DNA from: Trachythela sp. YZ-2020
Taxonomy: Eukaryota; Cnidaria; Anthozoa; Malacalcyonacea; Clavulariidae
Length of the DNA: 64,000 bases
NCBI GenBank assembly: GCA_016169945.1
Contig: JADLSH010000220.1
Coordinates: 3,521,001-3,585,000, forward strand
Reading direction: 5' to 3'
Both the position numbers and the translations under genes were made by a program. Within the stretch, counting starts at the first letter, position 1; each line of letters begins with the position of its first letter. The notes beneath the pieces are model-generated. The model was not told the DNA's origin. It did no database searches and saw only the letters and a list, made by a program, of their open reading frames with translations. This document shows, piece after piece, positions 27,403-37,000 of this stretch.

Positions 27403-30400
27403 ATGAGTTTATCTGAAATTAATGAAATTAATGAACAAAAATTAGTTCAAACAGAAACTGTTAGAACTAGCCATGATGGGGTTTTCAATGACTATAAGAT
27501 TAAAAATAAGACTAGTCTTTTACCCCGACCTTTATTAGACTTGTTAAAACCACAAATTATAGACATCATTAAAAATAACATACCATCCAAAATTACTGTT
27601 AAATTTCACGCTAAGTTTAAAAACACAAATGAAAAAGGTGAGGAAGTGTTTGAAACTAAGTATATTTCTTCAGATAGTGTTGGTATTAAAAACATCCATT
27701 CTGATCTTGTTGTGGAATGGCAAGCCATAGAAACCAGTATATTAGCAAAGATGGCTTCCTTTCTCATTGAGAAATCTGGTTGGTCCATCTCTCAAATATT
27801 TGGAGTCCACATTAACACAAGTGAGTTGGTGTTAGTACAAGGTCGCTCCTATGTTGAGATTCCCAAGTGGTTGTCTGACAAACATGCGGTAATTAACATA
27901 CAAAATTGGGATGAAAAATGTTTCATTTACGCTGTACATAGATCATTAAACCCTAAAACCTCTCCTCATCCAGAACGAGTTGATAAAGCTTTGGAAAAGT
28001 GTGAGTCGGAGTATAATTTAAAAGGTATCACATTTCCGATAGAATTTAATAAGTTTCAGCTATTTGAAAAATTAAACAATATAAGGCTTATTGTATATTA
28101 TTTGGATCATGGGAAAGATGAGTATGGAGTTGAGATTAAGGTAATTCAACCATTATACACTTCCGAATTTCCAGCCGAGAAAGAGGCAGTAATATTATTA
28201 TACAAAGATCATTATATGACTGTGAGCTCAGAATCTAGATTACTTAGAAATACAGACTCTCACGCCAAGCCATTTCCCTGTCGTAGATGTTCTAACTTTT
28301 TTGCAACTAAAGAAAAGTTGGCAGAGCACCACGAGATGTGTGTAAACAAGACGGTGGGAAAAACAACATACCCCAAACCTGGATTTAATATTTTAAAATT
28401 TAGGGCTCACAAAAAGACAATTATGGCACCTCTTATTATTGTTGCAGACTCTGAGTCCTTTTTAAAAAAGTTAGACGATACTAGTAACTCTCAACAACTT
28501 AATAAGCATAAACCTTCAGGTTTTGGGTTTTATGCAATATATGGTGATGGTCATTATGAGTACTACAAAATGGTAAACAAAAATTGTGCTAAAAACTTTG
28601 TAACCAAACTGTATGGTCTTACAAGATCTTTTTATAAAAATACCATAAAAAGTATCCCGTTGGAAGGAGAACAACTTAGACTAGCAGGTGTTGCAATGGA
28701 AACATGTAAAGACTGTTTCATTTGTTCTCAAAAATTGGTAAAACTTCCCACCCAAGAAACTTACTCAACCCACAGACCTGTAAAACATCACGATCATTAT
28801 ACAGGTCAGTTTTTAGGTATCGTTCACAACGACTGTAATTTGCTAGCAAGAAGATCAAGAGAGATCCCAGCATTCTTCCATAATTTTAGTGGGTATGACA
28901 TCAAACATTTTATTCGAGAGTTAGGTGATGATTCCGAAGAAAATGGTAAAATCTCAATTATCGGTCATGGTGTAGATAAAATTATTCAGTTAAAGAAAAA
29001 TGTGTTAGTTGACACAATCTCAGCCTATGAGAAAAAAATAGTTGAAAATGAAGTTACTAAGAAAAAAGAGGTTGTATTCCAAAAGAAAACAAAAAAAATA
29101 AACTATTCTTTGACTTTTAGAGACAGCTTAAAACATCTTAATATGAGTTTGGGAACACTTATTAAGAACTTTTGTAAAGAAAAGTTCCACATAACAAAAT
29201 CTGAGTGTAAAACTGAGGAACAGTTTGATCTGATCCGAAGAAAGGGAGTATACCCATATGATTATATGGATTGTGAAGAAAGGATGTTAGAAACTAAACT
29301 TCCAGACAAAAAGTACTTCTTCAACCTACTTACAGAAAGTGAAATTTCAGAGGAAGACTATGATCATGCTCAGGCTGTGTGGAAAGCTTTTGGATGTAAG
29401 ACGATGCAAGATTACCACGACACATATCTTTGGGTTGATGTTGCAACTCTTGCAGATATCATCCAGGAGTACAGAAGATTAGGTATGGAAACATTTAACT
29501 TGGATCCGGCTCATTATCCAACAGCACCATCATTTTTCTGGGACTCCATGTTATTATACACAGGTGAAAAGGTTGAACTTATCTCAGAAGAAAACTCAGA
29601 AATGTATGCATTTTTTGAGAAGGGTATTAGAGGTGGTATCTCAATGGCTGTAAGAAGACATTCTGTTGCCAACAACAAGTATGTTGACAATTATGATCCC
29701 ACCAAGCCACCAATATTCATAATTAATCCAGATGTAAATGCATTATATGCATCCAAGGCACAAGATTCTATTCCACTTAAAAATTATAAGTGGATGGATC
29801 GTAAACAACTAGATAATTGGGAAAATATCCCTAAGGGTATGGGTTGTACCTTAATGGTAGATTTAACTTACCCACACAGTTTACATGACAAACACAACGA
29901 TCTACCGCTAGCACCAGAATCTATGAGTCCTGGGGGTAGTAGCATGGCAAAACTAATTCCTAATTTAAATGATAAAACAAAATATGTTTTACATGGGGAA
30001 GCGTTAAAGTTTATGTTAAAAGAGGGCTTAATTTTAAAATATATACATAAGGGTGTAATGTATGATGAGAAAGCTTGGATGAAACCATTTGTAGATTTGT
30101 GTGTCAAACTTCGAAAGGAAGCATCTGTTAAAGGTGATACTTTTGGAATGGACTATTACAAGATGGCACCAAATTCTATAACAGGTAAAACCATGGAAAA
30201 CACAAGAAACCGCAAAACCCTAATAGTTGCACAATCAGCGGAAACAGCACTTAAACAAGTTGCAAAACCCACATTTGAAGACAGACTAATTTTAGGGGAA
30301 AATATGTCCATTATTGTAATGAGACCAAGATCTACAAAGTTAAACAAACCTATTGGTGTTGGTCAAAAAATTCTAGATATGTCCAAAGTTATTATGTATG

Positions 30401-31098
30401 ACTGGCATCTTAATTATTTTTGTAAAAACTGGCCAAAATTACAGCTAAATTATATGGACACAGATGGGTTTATTTACACAATACCAACGAAAGACTTTTA
30501 CGAAGACATCAAACCAAACTTAGAAAAATACTGGGACACAAGTAATTTTGATCAACCCAATCCATTTAACATTCCTAAAATTAATAGAAAAAAGGCGGGT
30601 ATGATGAAGTTGGAGTCTGGCAGTAAACCAATAGAAGCGGTAAGTGCAATAGCTGCAAAAGTATATGGGTTAAAAATTAAAGATGAGATAGAAACAGATG
30701 ACAATGGTGTGGTTATTGGCCACAAAGATCACACCATACGAAAATGTAAGGGTGCAGACCGACATAAAGTTAAAGAATTTACATATGGGGACTTTGAAAA
30801 TTGTGTTTTAAAAAATACAGAAAAAACTATATATACTAACAGAATTAGATGTCGCGACATGGAAGTGTTTACGGAACGAACTTCAAAGGTTGCCCTTAGA
30901 AACACCGATGATAAAAGGTTTATAGACAATGAGCCGCCTAGCGATGGTAGAGAAACTTATGCCCTTGGACATTGGCGAATAAGAAAAAATGAAAGTAAAG
31001 ATAAGGACTTGCTTAGTAAAAACACAATGCCTACCCCAAAAGCTGGTACCTTAATGATGTTGTGTGTAAATGCACTTCCTAAAATAATTCAAAAATAA
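27403..31098 (+). CDS. Protein-primed DNA polymerase B
   Basis: 1231 residues. N-terminus (1-160) unassigned. Residues 165-275 hold a cysteine/histidine pair, EKCFIYA (C173) and YKDHYMT (H270), in the layout of a papain/OTU-like cysteine protease, a domain reported at this place in some Polinton polymerases. A C2HC finger follows (C293, C296, H309, C313). Exonuclease: Exo I D349-S-E351, Exo II HNFSGYD (D499), Exo III YLWVD (Y675, D679). Polymerase: motif A around NPDVNALYA (D777), motif B YYKMAPNSITGKTMEN (918-933), motif C YMDTDG (1017-1022), KVY near 1086-1088. It copies the element from its ends with a protein primer. Odd points: T927 replaces the usual aromatic residue in motif B, and motif C ends in G, not S. 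The frame is intact. Confidence 0.95.
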   Translation: MSLSEINEINEQKLVQTETVRTSHDGVFNDYKIKNKTSLLPRPLLDLLKPQIIDIIKNNIPSKITVKFHAKFKNTNEKGEEVFETKYISSDSVGIKNIHSDLVVEWQAIETSILAKMASFLIEKSGWSISQIFGVHINTSELVLVQGRSYVEIPKWLSDKHAVINIQNWDEKCFIYAVHRSLNPKTSPHPERVDKALEKCESEYNLKGITFPIEFNKFQLFEKLNNIRLIVYYLDHGKDEYGVEIKVIQPLYTSEFPAEKEAVILLYKDHYMTVSSESRLLRNTDSHAKPFPCRRCSNFFATKEKLAEHHEMCVNKTVGKTTYPKPGFNILKFRAHKKTIMAPLIIVADSESFLKKLDDTSNSQQLNKHKPSGFGFYAIYGDGHYEYYKMVNKNCAKNFVTKLYGLTRSFYKNTIKSIPLEGEQLRLAGVAMETCKDCFICSQKLVKLPTQETYSTHRPVKHHDHYTGQFLGIVHNDCNLLARRSREIPAFFHNFSGYDIKHFIRELGDDSEENGKISIIGHGVDKIIQLKKNVLVDTISAYEKKIVENEVTKKKEVVFQKKTKKINYSLTFRDSLKHLNMSLGTLIKNFCKEKFHITKSECKTEEQFDLIRRKGVYPYDYMDCEERMLETKLPDKKYFFNLLTESEISEEDYDHAQAVWKAFGCKTMQDYHDTYLWVDVATLADIIQEYRRLGMETFNLDPAHYPTAPSFFWDSMLLYTGEKVELISEENSEMYAFFEKGIRGGISMAVRRHSVANNKYVDNYDPTKPPIFIINPDVNALYASKAQDSIPLKNYKWMDRKQLDNWENIPKGMGCTLMVDLTYPHSLHDKHNDLPLAPESMSPGGSSMAKLIPNLNDKTKYVLHGEALKFMLKEGLILKYIHKGVMYDEKAWMKPFVDLCVKLRKEASVKGDTFGMDYYKMAPNSITGKTMENTRNRKTLIVAQSAETALKQVAKPTFEDRLILGENMSIIVMRPRSTKLNKPIGVGQKILDMSKVIMYDWHLNYFCKNWPKLQLNYMDTDGFIYTIPTKDFYEDIKPNLEKYWDTSNFDQPNPFNIPKINRKKAGMMKLESGSKPIEAVSAIAAKVYGLKIKDEIETDDNGVVIGHKDHTIRKCKGADRHKVKEFTYGDFENCVLKNTEKTIYTNRIRCRDMEVFTERTSKVALRNTDDKRFIDNEPPSDGRETYALGHWRIRKNESKDKDLLSKNTMPTPKAGTLMMLCVNALPKIIQK

Positions 31099-31114
31099 TA
31101 TAATATAATGTAGT

Positions 31115-31144
31115 TTTCTAATCTTGTATTGTAAAGATTAGAAA
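31115..31144. terminator. Shared hairpin after the polymerase
   Basis: 11-bp perfect stem TTTCTAATCTT / AAGATTAGAAA with an 8-base loop, between the polymerase stop at 31098 and the convergent zinc-finger pseudogene. Related to 24076-24105. Confidence 0.6.
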
Positions 31145-31155
31145 GTGAAAATGTA

Positions 31156-31375
31156 TTAATTAAAATGTTTTTTGTTTTTTTTATGGTTTAATAACTCAGC
31201 TTGAATTTTAAAAGTTTTTTTACAAACCCCACAAGGTGTCAGTATTTTCAATATATTTGGGTGTTGTTGTAGTATGTGACATTTTTTGATGTAATCTCAT
31301 ACCTGTTTTTGTACCTTTATACCCACAGCTACATTCAATAATATTTTTATTAATCTCCACCCATTTAAAAGGCAT
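31156..31375 (-). pseudogene. Frameshifted two-finger C2H2 zinc-finger gene
   Basis: From the ATG at 31375 the frame runs 51 codons to a TAA at 31220-31218, covering a first finger (C-x-C, KGTKTGMRLHQKMSH). A second finger (CGVC...H-x5-H) continues in the next frame and stops at 31158-31156. Both fingers match, in order, the intact gene at 13595-13816 (GTQTGMKLHLKMKH). A +1 shift between the fingers breaks the gene, unless the ribosome shifts there. The first finger has C-x-C where the paralogue has C-x2-C. Confidence 0.75.
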
Positions 31376-31407
31376 CTTCTTATTTATTTATTTATTTTTT
31401 AAATGGT

Positions 31408-31435
31408 TTTTAAAACTAAACAATTTGTTTTAAAA
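31408..31435 (-). terminator. 3' hairpin after the right-end gene
   Basis: 9-bp perfect stem TTTTAAAAC / GTTTTAAAA with a 10-base loop, downstream of the minus-strand stop at 31451. Same arm as the hairpin behind the left-end gene (13558-13578). Confidence 0.5.
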
Positions 31436-31450
31436 TAAAATATTTGTGCT

Positions 31451-31873
31451 TTACAGGTTTAACCATTGTGACGCCCACCTAAAAATCTCCATGGCTACAT
31501 GATCATCACCTGCTTTTAACCTACCATTAATTATTTTAGCATCCTTGTTTTTGTTAAACTCACTTCCAACAAATAACTCAATGTGTCGTCTTACTTTTTC
31601 TTTAAACACATTAGAAAACTCCTCAGGAAAGTAACTCATAACCATTGAGGATGAAAAAAGTTCAAACCAAGTAAATGAGTTGTCATTTTCTATTGTTTTA
31701 ACATTCGTAATATGTTTATAATTTTTTGTAGGAATAAGGTGTGTAAATTTTGAATTGTCAAAATGTTGTTTGTCAAATGTCTCAAGTTTTCCACAGTAAC
31801 ACTCTATAATCTTTCCATATGCAAAGGTCTCTGGATTTTTACATTTTAAACACTTTAATGTTTCACTACTCAT
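31451..31873 (-). CDS. Right-end Polinton protein with zinc-ribbon-like start
   Basis: 140 residues. C-x2-C at residues 8-11 and C-x-C at 25-27 (ECYCG) could bind one zinc; the remainder is helical with aromatic residues and no known domain. It is the first gene inside the right terminal repeat, transcribed inward, mirroring the cysteine-rich gene at the left end. The ATG follows AATATTATAAA. Confidence 0.8.
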   Translation of the reverse strand: MSSETLKCLKCKNPETFAYGKIIECYCGKLETFDKQHFDNSKFTHLIPTKNYKHITNVKTIENDNSFTWFELFSSSMVMSYFPEEFSNVFKEKVRRHIELFVGSEFNKNKDAKIINGRLKAGDDHVAMEIFRWASQWLNL

Positions 31874-31917
31874 TTTATAATATTTATTATATTAAATTAA
31901 TATTATATTAACACTTT

Positions 31918-32231
31918 CACAACACTTTCGTAACACTTTGTAACAATGTTACGCAACACTTTTGTAACAATGTTATGTAACACTTTTGTAACAATGTTTT
32001 GTAACAATGTTATGTAACAATGTTATGTAACAAGGGGTGGATAGTAAATGTCACAATTAGTGGCAATTAGAACACATGTAGTGCGCATGGTTGTACACGC
32101 GCTAGCAGCGAAGCGGAGCGGAGCGACCATGTGGTGTGCACGTGGGGAATCGGGTGGGAGAAATGCTGACGATTTCATTTTTTGCTGACGTCAGCATTTT
32201 TTTGTCCCAGGATCGCACTTTTCTCCCTACT
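31918..32231 (-). repeat. Polinton right terminal inverted repeat
   Basis: Inverted match to 12666-12979, 314 bp with no mismatch seen by eye. The same CRE-like palindrome lies at 32183-32196. Confidence 0.97.
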
Positions 32232-32237
32232 AACGTA
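32232..32237. repeat. Polinton target-site duplication, right
   Basis: AACGTA, identical to 12660-12665. Confidence 0.95.
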
Positions 32238-33090
32238 CAAAAAATACATCTTTAAAAACGGCAACAAAACAATTACGCTTATAAAATAGATCAATTAGAT
32301 TGGCTTATGATTAGTATTGGCGTGTATTGCTCGGCAACATAAATATTTCTATAATTATTTACATCTTGTATTCTTGTATACAACGGCACCAACTTTATGA
32401 ACGTTTGGCTGCAGAAGCGTTCCCGAGGTGCTGGCATTTTTTGTTGGGGTTTGGGGGAGGGGAACAAATCGAACATATAGTTTCCCAACGCAAACGCCCG
32501 TATGAGAGGGGTGTCTGTGGGCATGCTCCACCGGAGAATTTTAGTATTTCTAGGGTACCTAGAACAGCATTTCTCGCATTCTGATATGAGTTCTGAAGAA
32601 AAATAATATCCCCTCCCGCTGGCTACGCCACTGGTTGGCGGTCAAAGCCACACAGTTATCCCTGTGGTAGCTTCCCTTAACTTTCTGTAACTGTATTTCA
32701 TGTGGTTAATCCTAAAAAATACTTTCCTGGAATAATTGGCCAGTCCTCAAAAGGGAACATCTCCGTTGCTTTGCCCTTGTATTCGGTGTGTATTTTTTCT
32801 TGTGCGCTCGCAAGACATTAGAATAAACATCATGGTAGTTCAAGTGTGTTTAATCTACAATCTATTAATGGATATATATGGTCTAGCCCTGTATATTGTT
32901 TTCTGCAGGTAAAATTTTGGGATAACATGATTGGGTACTTCTTGATCTGATGATAGCGGAGTGCTCCAACTACTCTCTCTCAGCGGCTACCACCTGGTTA
33001 CAGGGTTTATCAAAAAGAAGTTAATCCAAATTTAGCATGTCATCGTGCGTTTATTATTTAAAACTTGCGGTGCCAGTGTGGGTAGAATAT
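32238..33090. other. Intergenic, no gene seen
   Basis: A GGCTACGCCACTG at 32621 is the tip of a hAT-type MITE like the one at 42369. Otherwise no supported feature. Confidence 0.4.
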
Positions 33091-33273
33091 AACGAAGATT
33101 CGGCAGTTGAGTTGTGTAAAACTATCTGAAAAATACAATAAGAACTTCGACGTTTCGAGGGAAGTCTCTTCGTCTGGAAATTAGTCGACGACGAAGGGCC
33201 ATCGCTCGAAACGTCGAAGTTCTTATTGTATTTTTCAGGTAGCTTTACTTAACTCAACCGCCGAATCTTCGTT
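33091..33273. mobile_element. 183-bp inverted-repeat MITE
   Basis: The ends AACGAAGATTCGGC and its inverse bound about 70-bp arms that pair almost fully, including CAATAAGAACTTCGACGTTT. TAT flanks both sides, a possible 2-3 bp duplication. No coding capacity. Confidence 0.7.
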
Positions 33274-34078
33274 TATTATATATTTTAAATGTTTACTTTT
33301 TTATGCCAATAAAAATCTATCTCGTAGCTGTCAATTAAATGATACATTTTTCGTATCAATACCATAAAACTGGTCAAATACGATACGATTAAAAATTGCT
33401 GGTTGAAACGCATTTTTTCACCATTGAAAATAGAGTGCAAAGCCATTTCCTGCCTATTGAAATTATTCTAATTTCGGATTCAAGTTTATGAATGTTAATA
33501 AGATGTAGTAACCCATAGGCTATTTATCAAGTCTTGGCAAGTTAAAAAAGATTCAAACTGGATTGGCAATGCTGAACGTTTCACAAATAAGCAGCCATCA
33601 TTTGGGCAAATTAATGATCGAAAATGCGAAGGACGTTCAATTTCCAAAGGTAAAAAAATGTGATTTCGACCAATCTTCTTTCATCAGATCGTATTGGACC
33701 ATTTTTGAACGCAGATATACTTAAGAGCAAAAAACCCCCGTCTAAGCTTGTGGGAAAATGTAAATCTATCGATCATCTTAATGTAAATCTATCGATAATC
33801 TTAATGTAAATATGCGTGCAATAGTATGCCAAAGTAGGGTTGCTATTTTTTTGTATAATTATTCTATATTGTTTTCGTGTGATTAAGATATTAACATGCT
33901 GGTGTACAGTCCCTTAGTGACAATGACCTGGTCTTTAACCTGTATACATTTTTTCTGTGGTAAAGAGACTGGTATTAACATGGTGGTGCATACTCTCTTC
34001 TGAAGAAAGAACTCTAAATTTGCCAGGTTTAGACATGTTCAATCTAGGTAAATCTAGAGTCCTGACGAATTCGCTATT

Positions 34079-37000
34079 TTATTCCATACAAATTCGTGTC
34101 CCTTCAAATTCAGGTCCAGCTTTAACATACGTCTCAAATGCCATCACAGCAGTGTTCATCACCTTATCATCATAGTGCACAATATCTATCGTCGCAGGCA
34201 TATAGGAGGCGGTTAATGGAAACACATCTATCACTTCAATTCCAGCTTTACACATCTCTGACATAGCGTAGGCATCGAACAATCTGACACGCTGGAAAAT
34301 GAGAGAGAAACGTTTCTTTTAATAGACGCAAACAGCAAACGCGCGTATTTATGCTTATTATTTGCTGCGCAATATAATTCACGCGCATACATGATTTAAA
34401 TGCATGGTTATCTTTGTTCCATTCTATTCTTTAGAGGGCCGCCAGGGAGAATACATTATTTGTAATTGGTTTTACCTTCTCTAAATATAGTTTATCCTTT
34501 ATCTTATTTATCTAGCGTCATAATGGTGGTACTCCGAAAGTGTGTGAGGGGGGAGGGGCGGGAGGGCGGGCGGATCGATGGATTAGAAGACGGGAGATCG
34601 ATAGATGGGTAGGTAGGTAGGTAGGTAGGCTGGATAGAAGATACAAGGTAGATAGATAGATAATCTGACAGATCATCCGTTTTAGTGTGTACAACACGAC
34701 CTATTCAGGCGAACTCATTACGACAGCGAGATCTAAACTGGCAATGCTACTGGAAACAAATCATGCTTGATCTTTTCTAAACATATGGTCCGCCAAGATA
34801 AACTTTCTGCAGAGCCCGTCTGCTCTGCCGAATTTGCATGCGTGCGTATTCCGTCATAAGGGATGATCCCTCTGTGTGTACAAATATGCCACTAGACCAA
34901 ATATGGGGAAAATATAGGCATGATCTTTTCCAAGAACCAAAGCCAACTCGTCTGGATAGTTCGTTATGTGTCAGAGGAGGTTGGACAGCAGGCCGCAAAG
35001 CATCATGGGTAATGAGCGTATGTTTCCACGTGCGGCCTCATTTATGCGTTGACTGCCGTGAAGTCAACATCTCTGGCCATAGCAACTTCTGCGAAAATGG
35101 ACGCTATTGATCCAGAGACTCAATGCCATCATTATGGATGTGTTTAGTGTTTGTGTATCGATGTATAACAATGCTCTTTGAGTCCGTTTATAGTGGATTT
35201 ATTTGTGCAGAAATCTCAAAGGCTGCGTGTGATCAACTGGTCTTGTGGTCAATATAAATGTTGTGTTGAAAATTCTATATGTATTTGTGGACACTTTGTT
35301 CAGTGTTGCACGTATTGCATTTTATATACTTAAGTAAATTATTTCATAAGCTGACCCACTGGCACTGCCTGGATCGTCTATATTTGCAATGTACATTGTG
35401 CAACTAGTGAGGAGTGTAGTACAGACAGTTAACTAAATATTTATTGGGCAGATTGATCTTTTGCAACAGAAATTACTGGTGAAATGTAGACAAAACAAAC
35501 TTTACAGTAATATACAATTCCATTTTTATTGAAAATACATAGCACATGCATAAAATATAATAATATCTCTGCTCATTCTCTAAATATATAAAGAAATATT
35601 AAAGAAAGCAAATATTCACCAAGAAGGCAAAGTAACAATACAATGATAGAACTCAAACCAAAATACAAATCGGTAAATAAACAACAAATTTTCTTCTAAA
35701 ATTCAGCACTTATTTTAAACAGTAAAGTCCACTTCTTCAGAAAAATACGAGCAATCACTGCGTCAATTGTGGAAATTCGAGATGTTCAACTTCAAAGATT
35801 GTTGACAGAAATGGCATCGGATTAATACAATATGACGACGTACAGCCTATATAAAAGATCAAAATAACGCATACCATACAAAATACTGCTCACATAGGTA
35901 GATCAATAGTTATTGAAATAGCATGGGTGCATTCCAGGAAAAAAATTGAATAACAATGACAAAATATTCGTTATTTGCGAGTCGAGTGGGCCGTCAGACA
36001 ACACAATTGCAGACAGAGCCAGACACTAGCCCAGATATAAAATCTCTAAACAACACGCAAATAACTACTAAATCTCCTAAAATTCATTCAAAAGTACTTT
36101 AACGCTTACTCTAAGGAATAACGCTCTTCATATTAAAGAGGTTTCAAGATTCATTGGGAAAAACAAGCTTTGGTGGCGCAATGTCGTCATGCGCAATAAG
36201 GTGCCATTTTGGCAAAAGTTGAAATGAGTTTGGTCACTTCAATACCGAATATCTCGAAAACTGCCCGGGGATCTCCGGGATCCCTCCAGCAGATTTTTAG
36301 TGTATACATTTATCTTGATTTTTTTGGAAAAATTACGAAAATCGAAACATGGGAACTCCAGATATTTTAGTTTGAAAGTTGTAAACAGAATGGGCCTCGA
36401 GTTATCACGTTGCGATGACACGACGAACTTTGATCATCAAAATAAGTTTAAACAATAATACTTACCTCAGAATTTTTTACAGTTACCACAAGTTCTTGTA
36501 TAATATTAAGGCCACGCTTGCTTTTTTATAGAATTTTTAAAATATTAGTATGTATTTTTCAAGTGTTTCTGCGCCCAATGCAAATTAGGCAACCTAAAAT
36601 CTTCACAAACAAGATGAAAAAATTGCGCGATTTCATTGGTCGAGAAATTCACGTGACAGCTGTCCAACCTCCTCTGGCTATGTGTTATGTGTGTGTTCAT
36701 TTATTGTATACGAAAATGTCACAGTCTCTTACTTGTTCAGTGAAGAATCTCCAATTGGTCTCATTTCGCGGTGGTTTCTCTTTTTCTTTACGTATTGACG
36801 TACTTGTCTTCCAAATCACGCTTACATTTCTCTCCAGTTCTTTCTCGTTGTCGCTCAACATTTGTATGACGCCATCGATCAACTTTTGAAAAGTTGTAAA
36901 ATTTATGGAAGGCGGGTAATGTAATCCTAAGTTCAAAACCAATAAGCTACGTGGACGTTTCATGCGTGTATCACGAAGAACATTTCCAATGGAGCCAAGT

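Larger units (their letters stand above)
12666..32231 (+). mobile_element. Complete Polinton/Maverick element
   Basis: 19,566 bp bounded by 314-bp inverted repeats starting AGTAGGGAGAAAAG and by AACGTA duplications. It encodes the Polinton hallmark set: protein-primed polymerase B, RVE integrase, A32-like packaging ATPase, and major and minor jelly-roll capsid candidates, plus about 18 accessory genes. No intron is needed for any gene. Arm identity, intact long ORFs and exact duplications indicate a recent insertion; only one short zinc-finger gene is broken. The expected adenovirus-type cysteine protease was not found. Confidence 0.97.
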
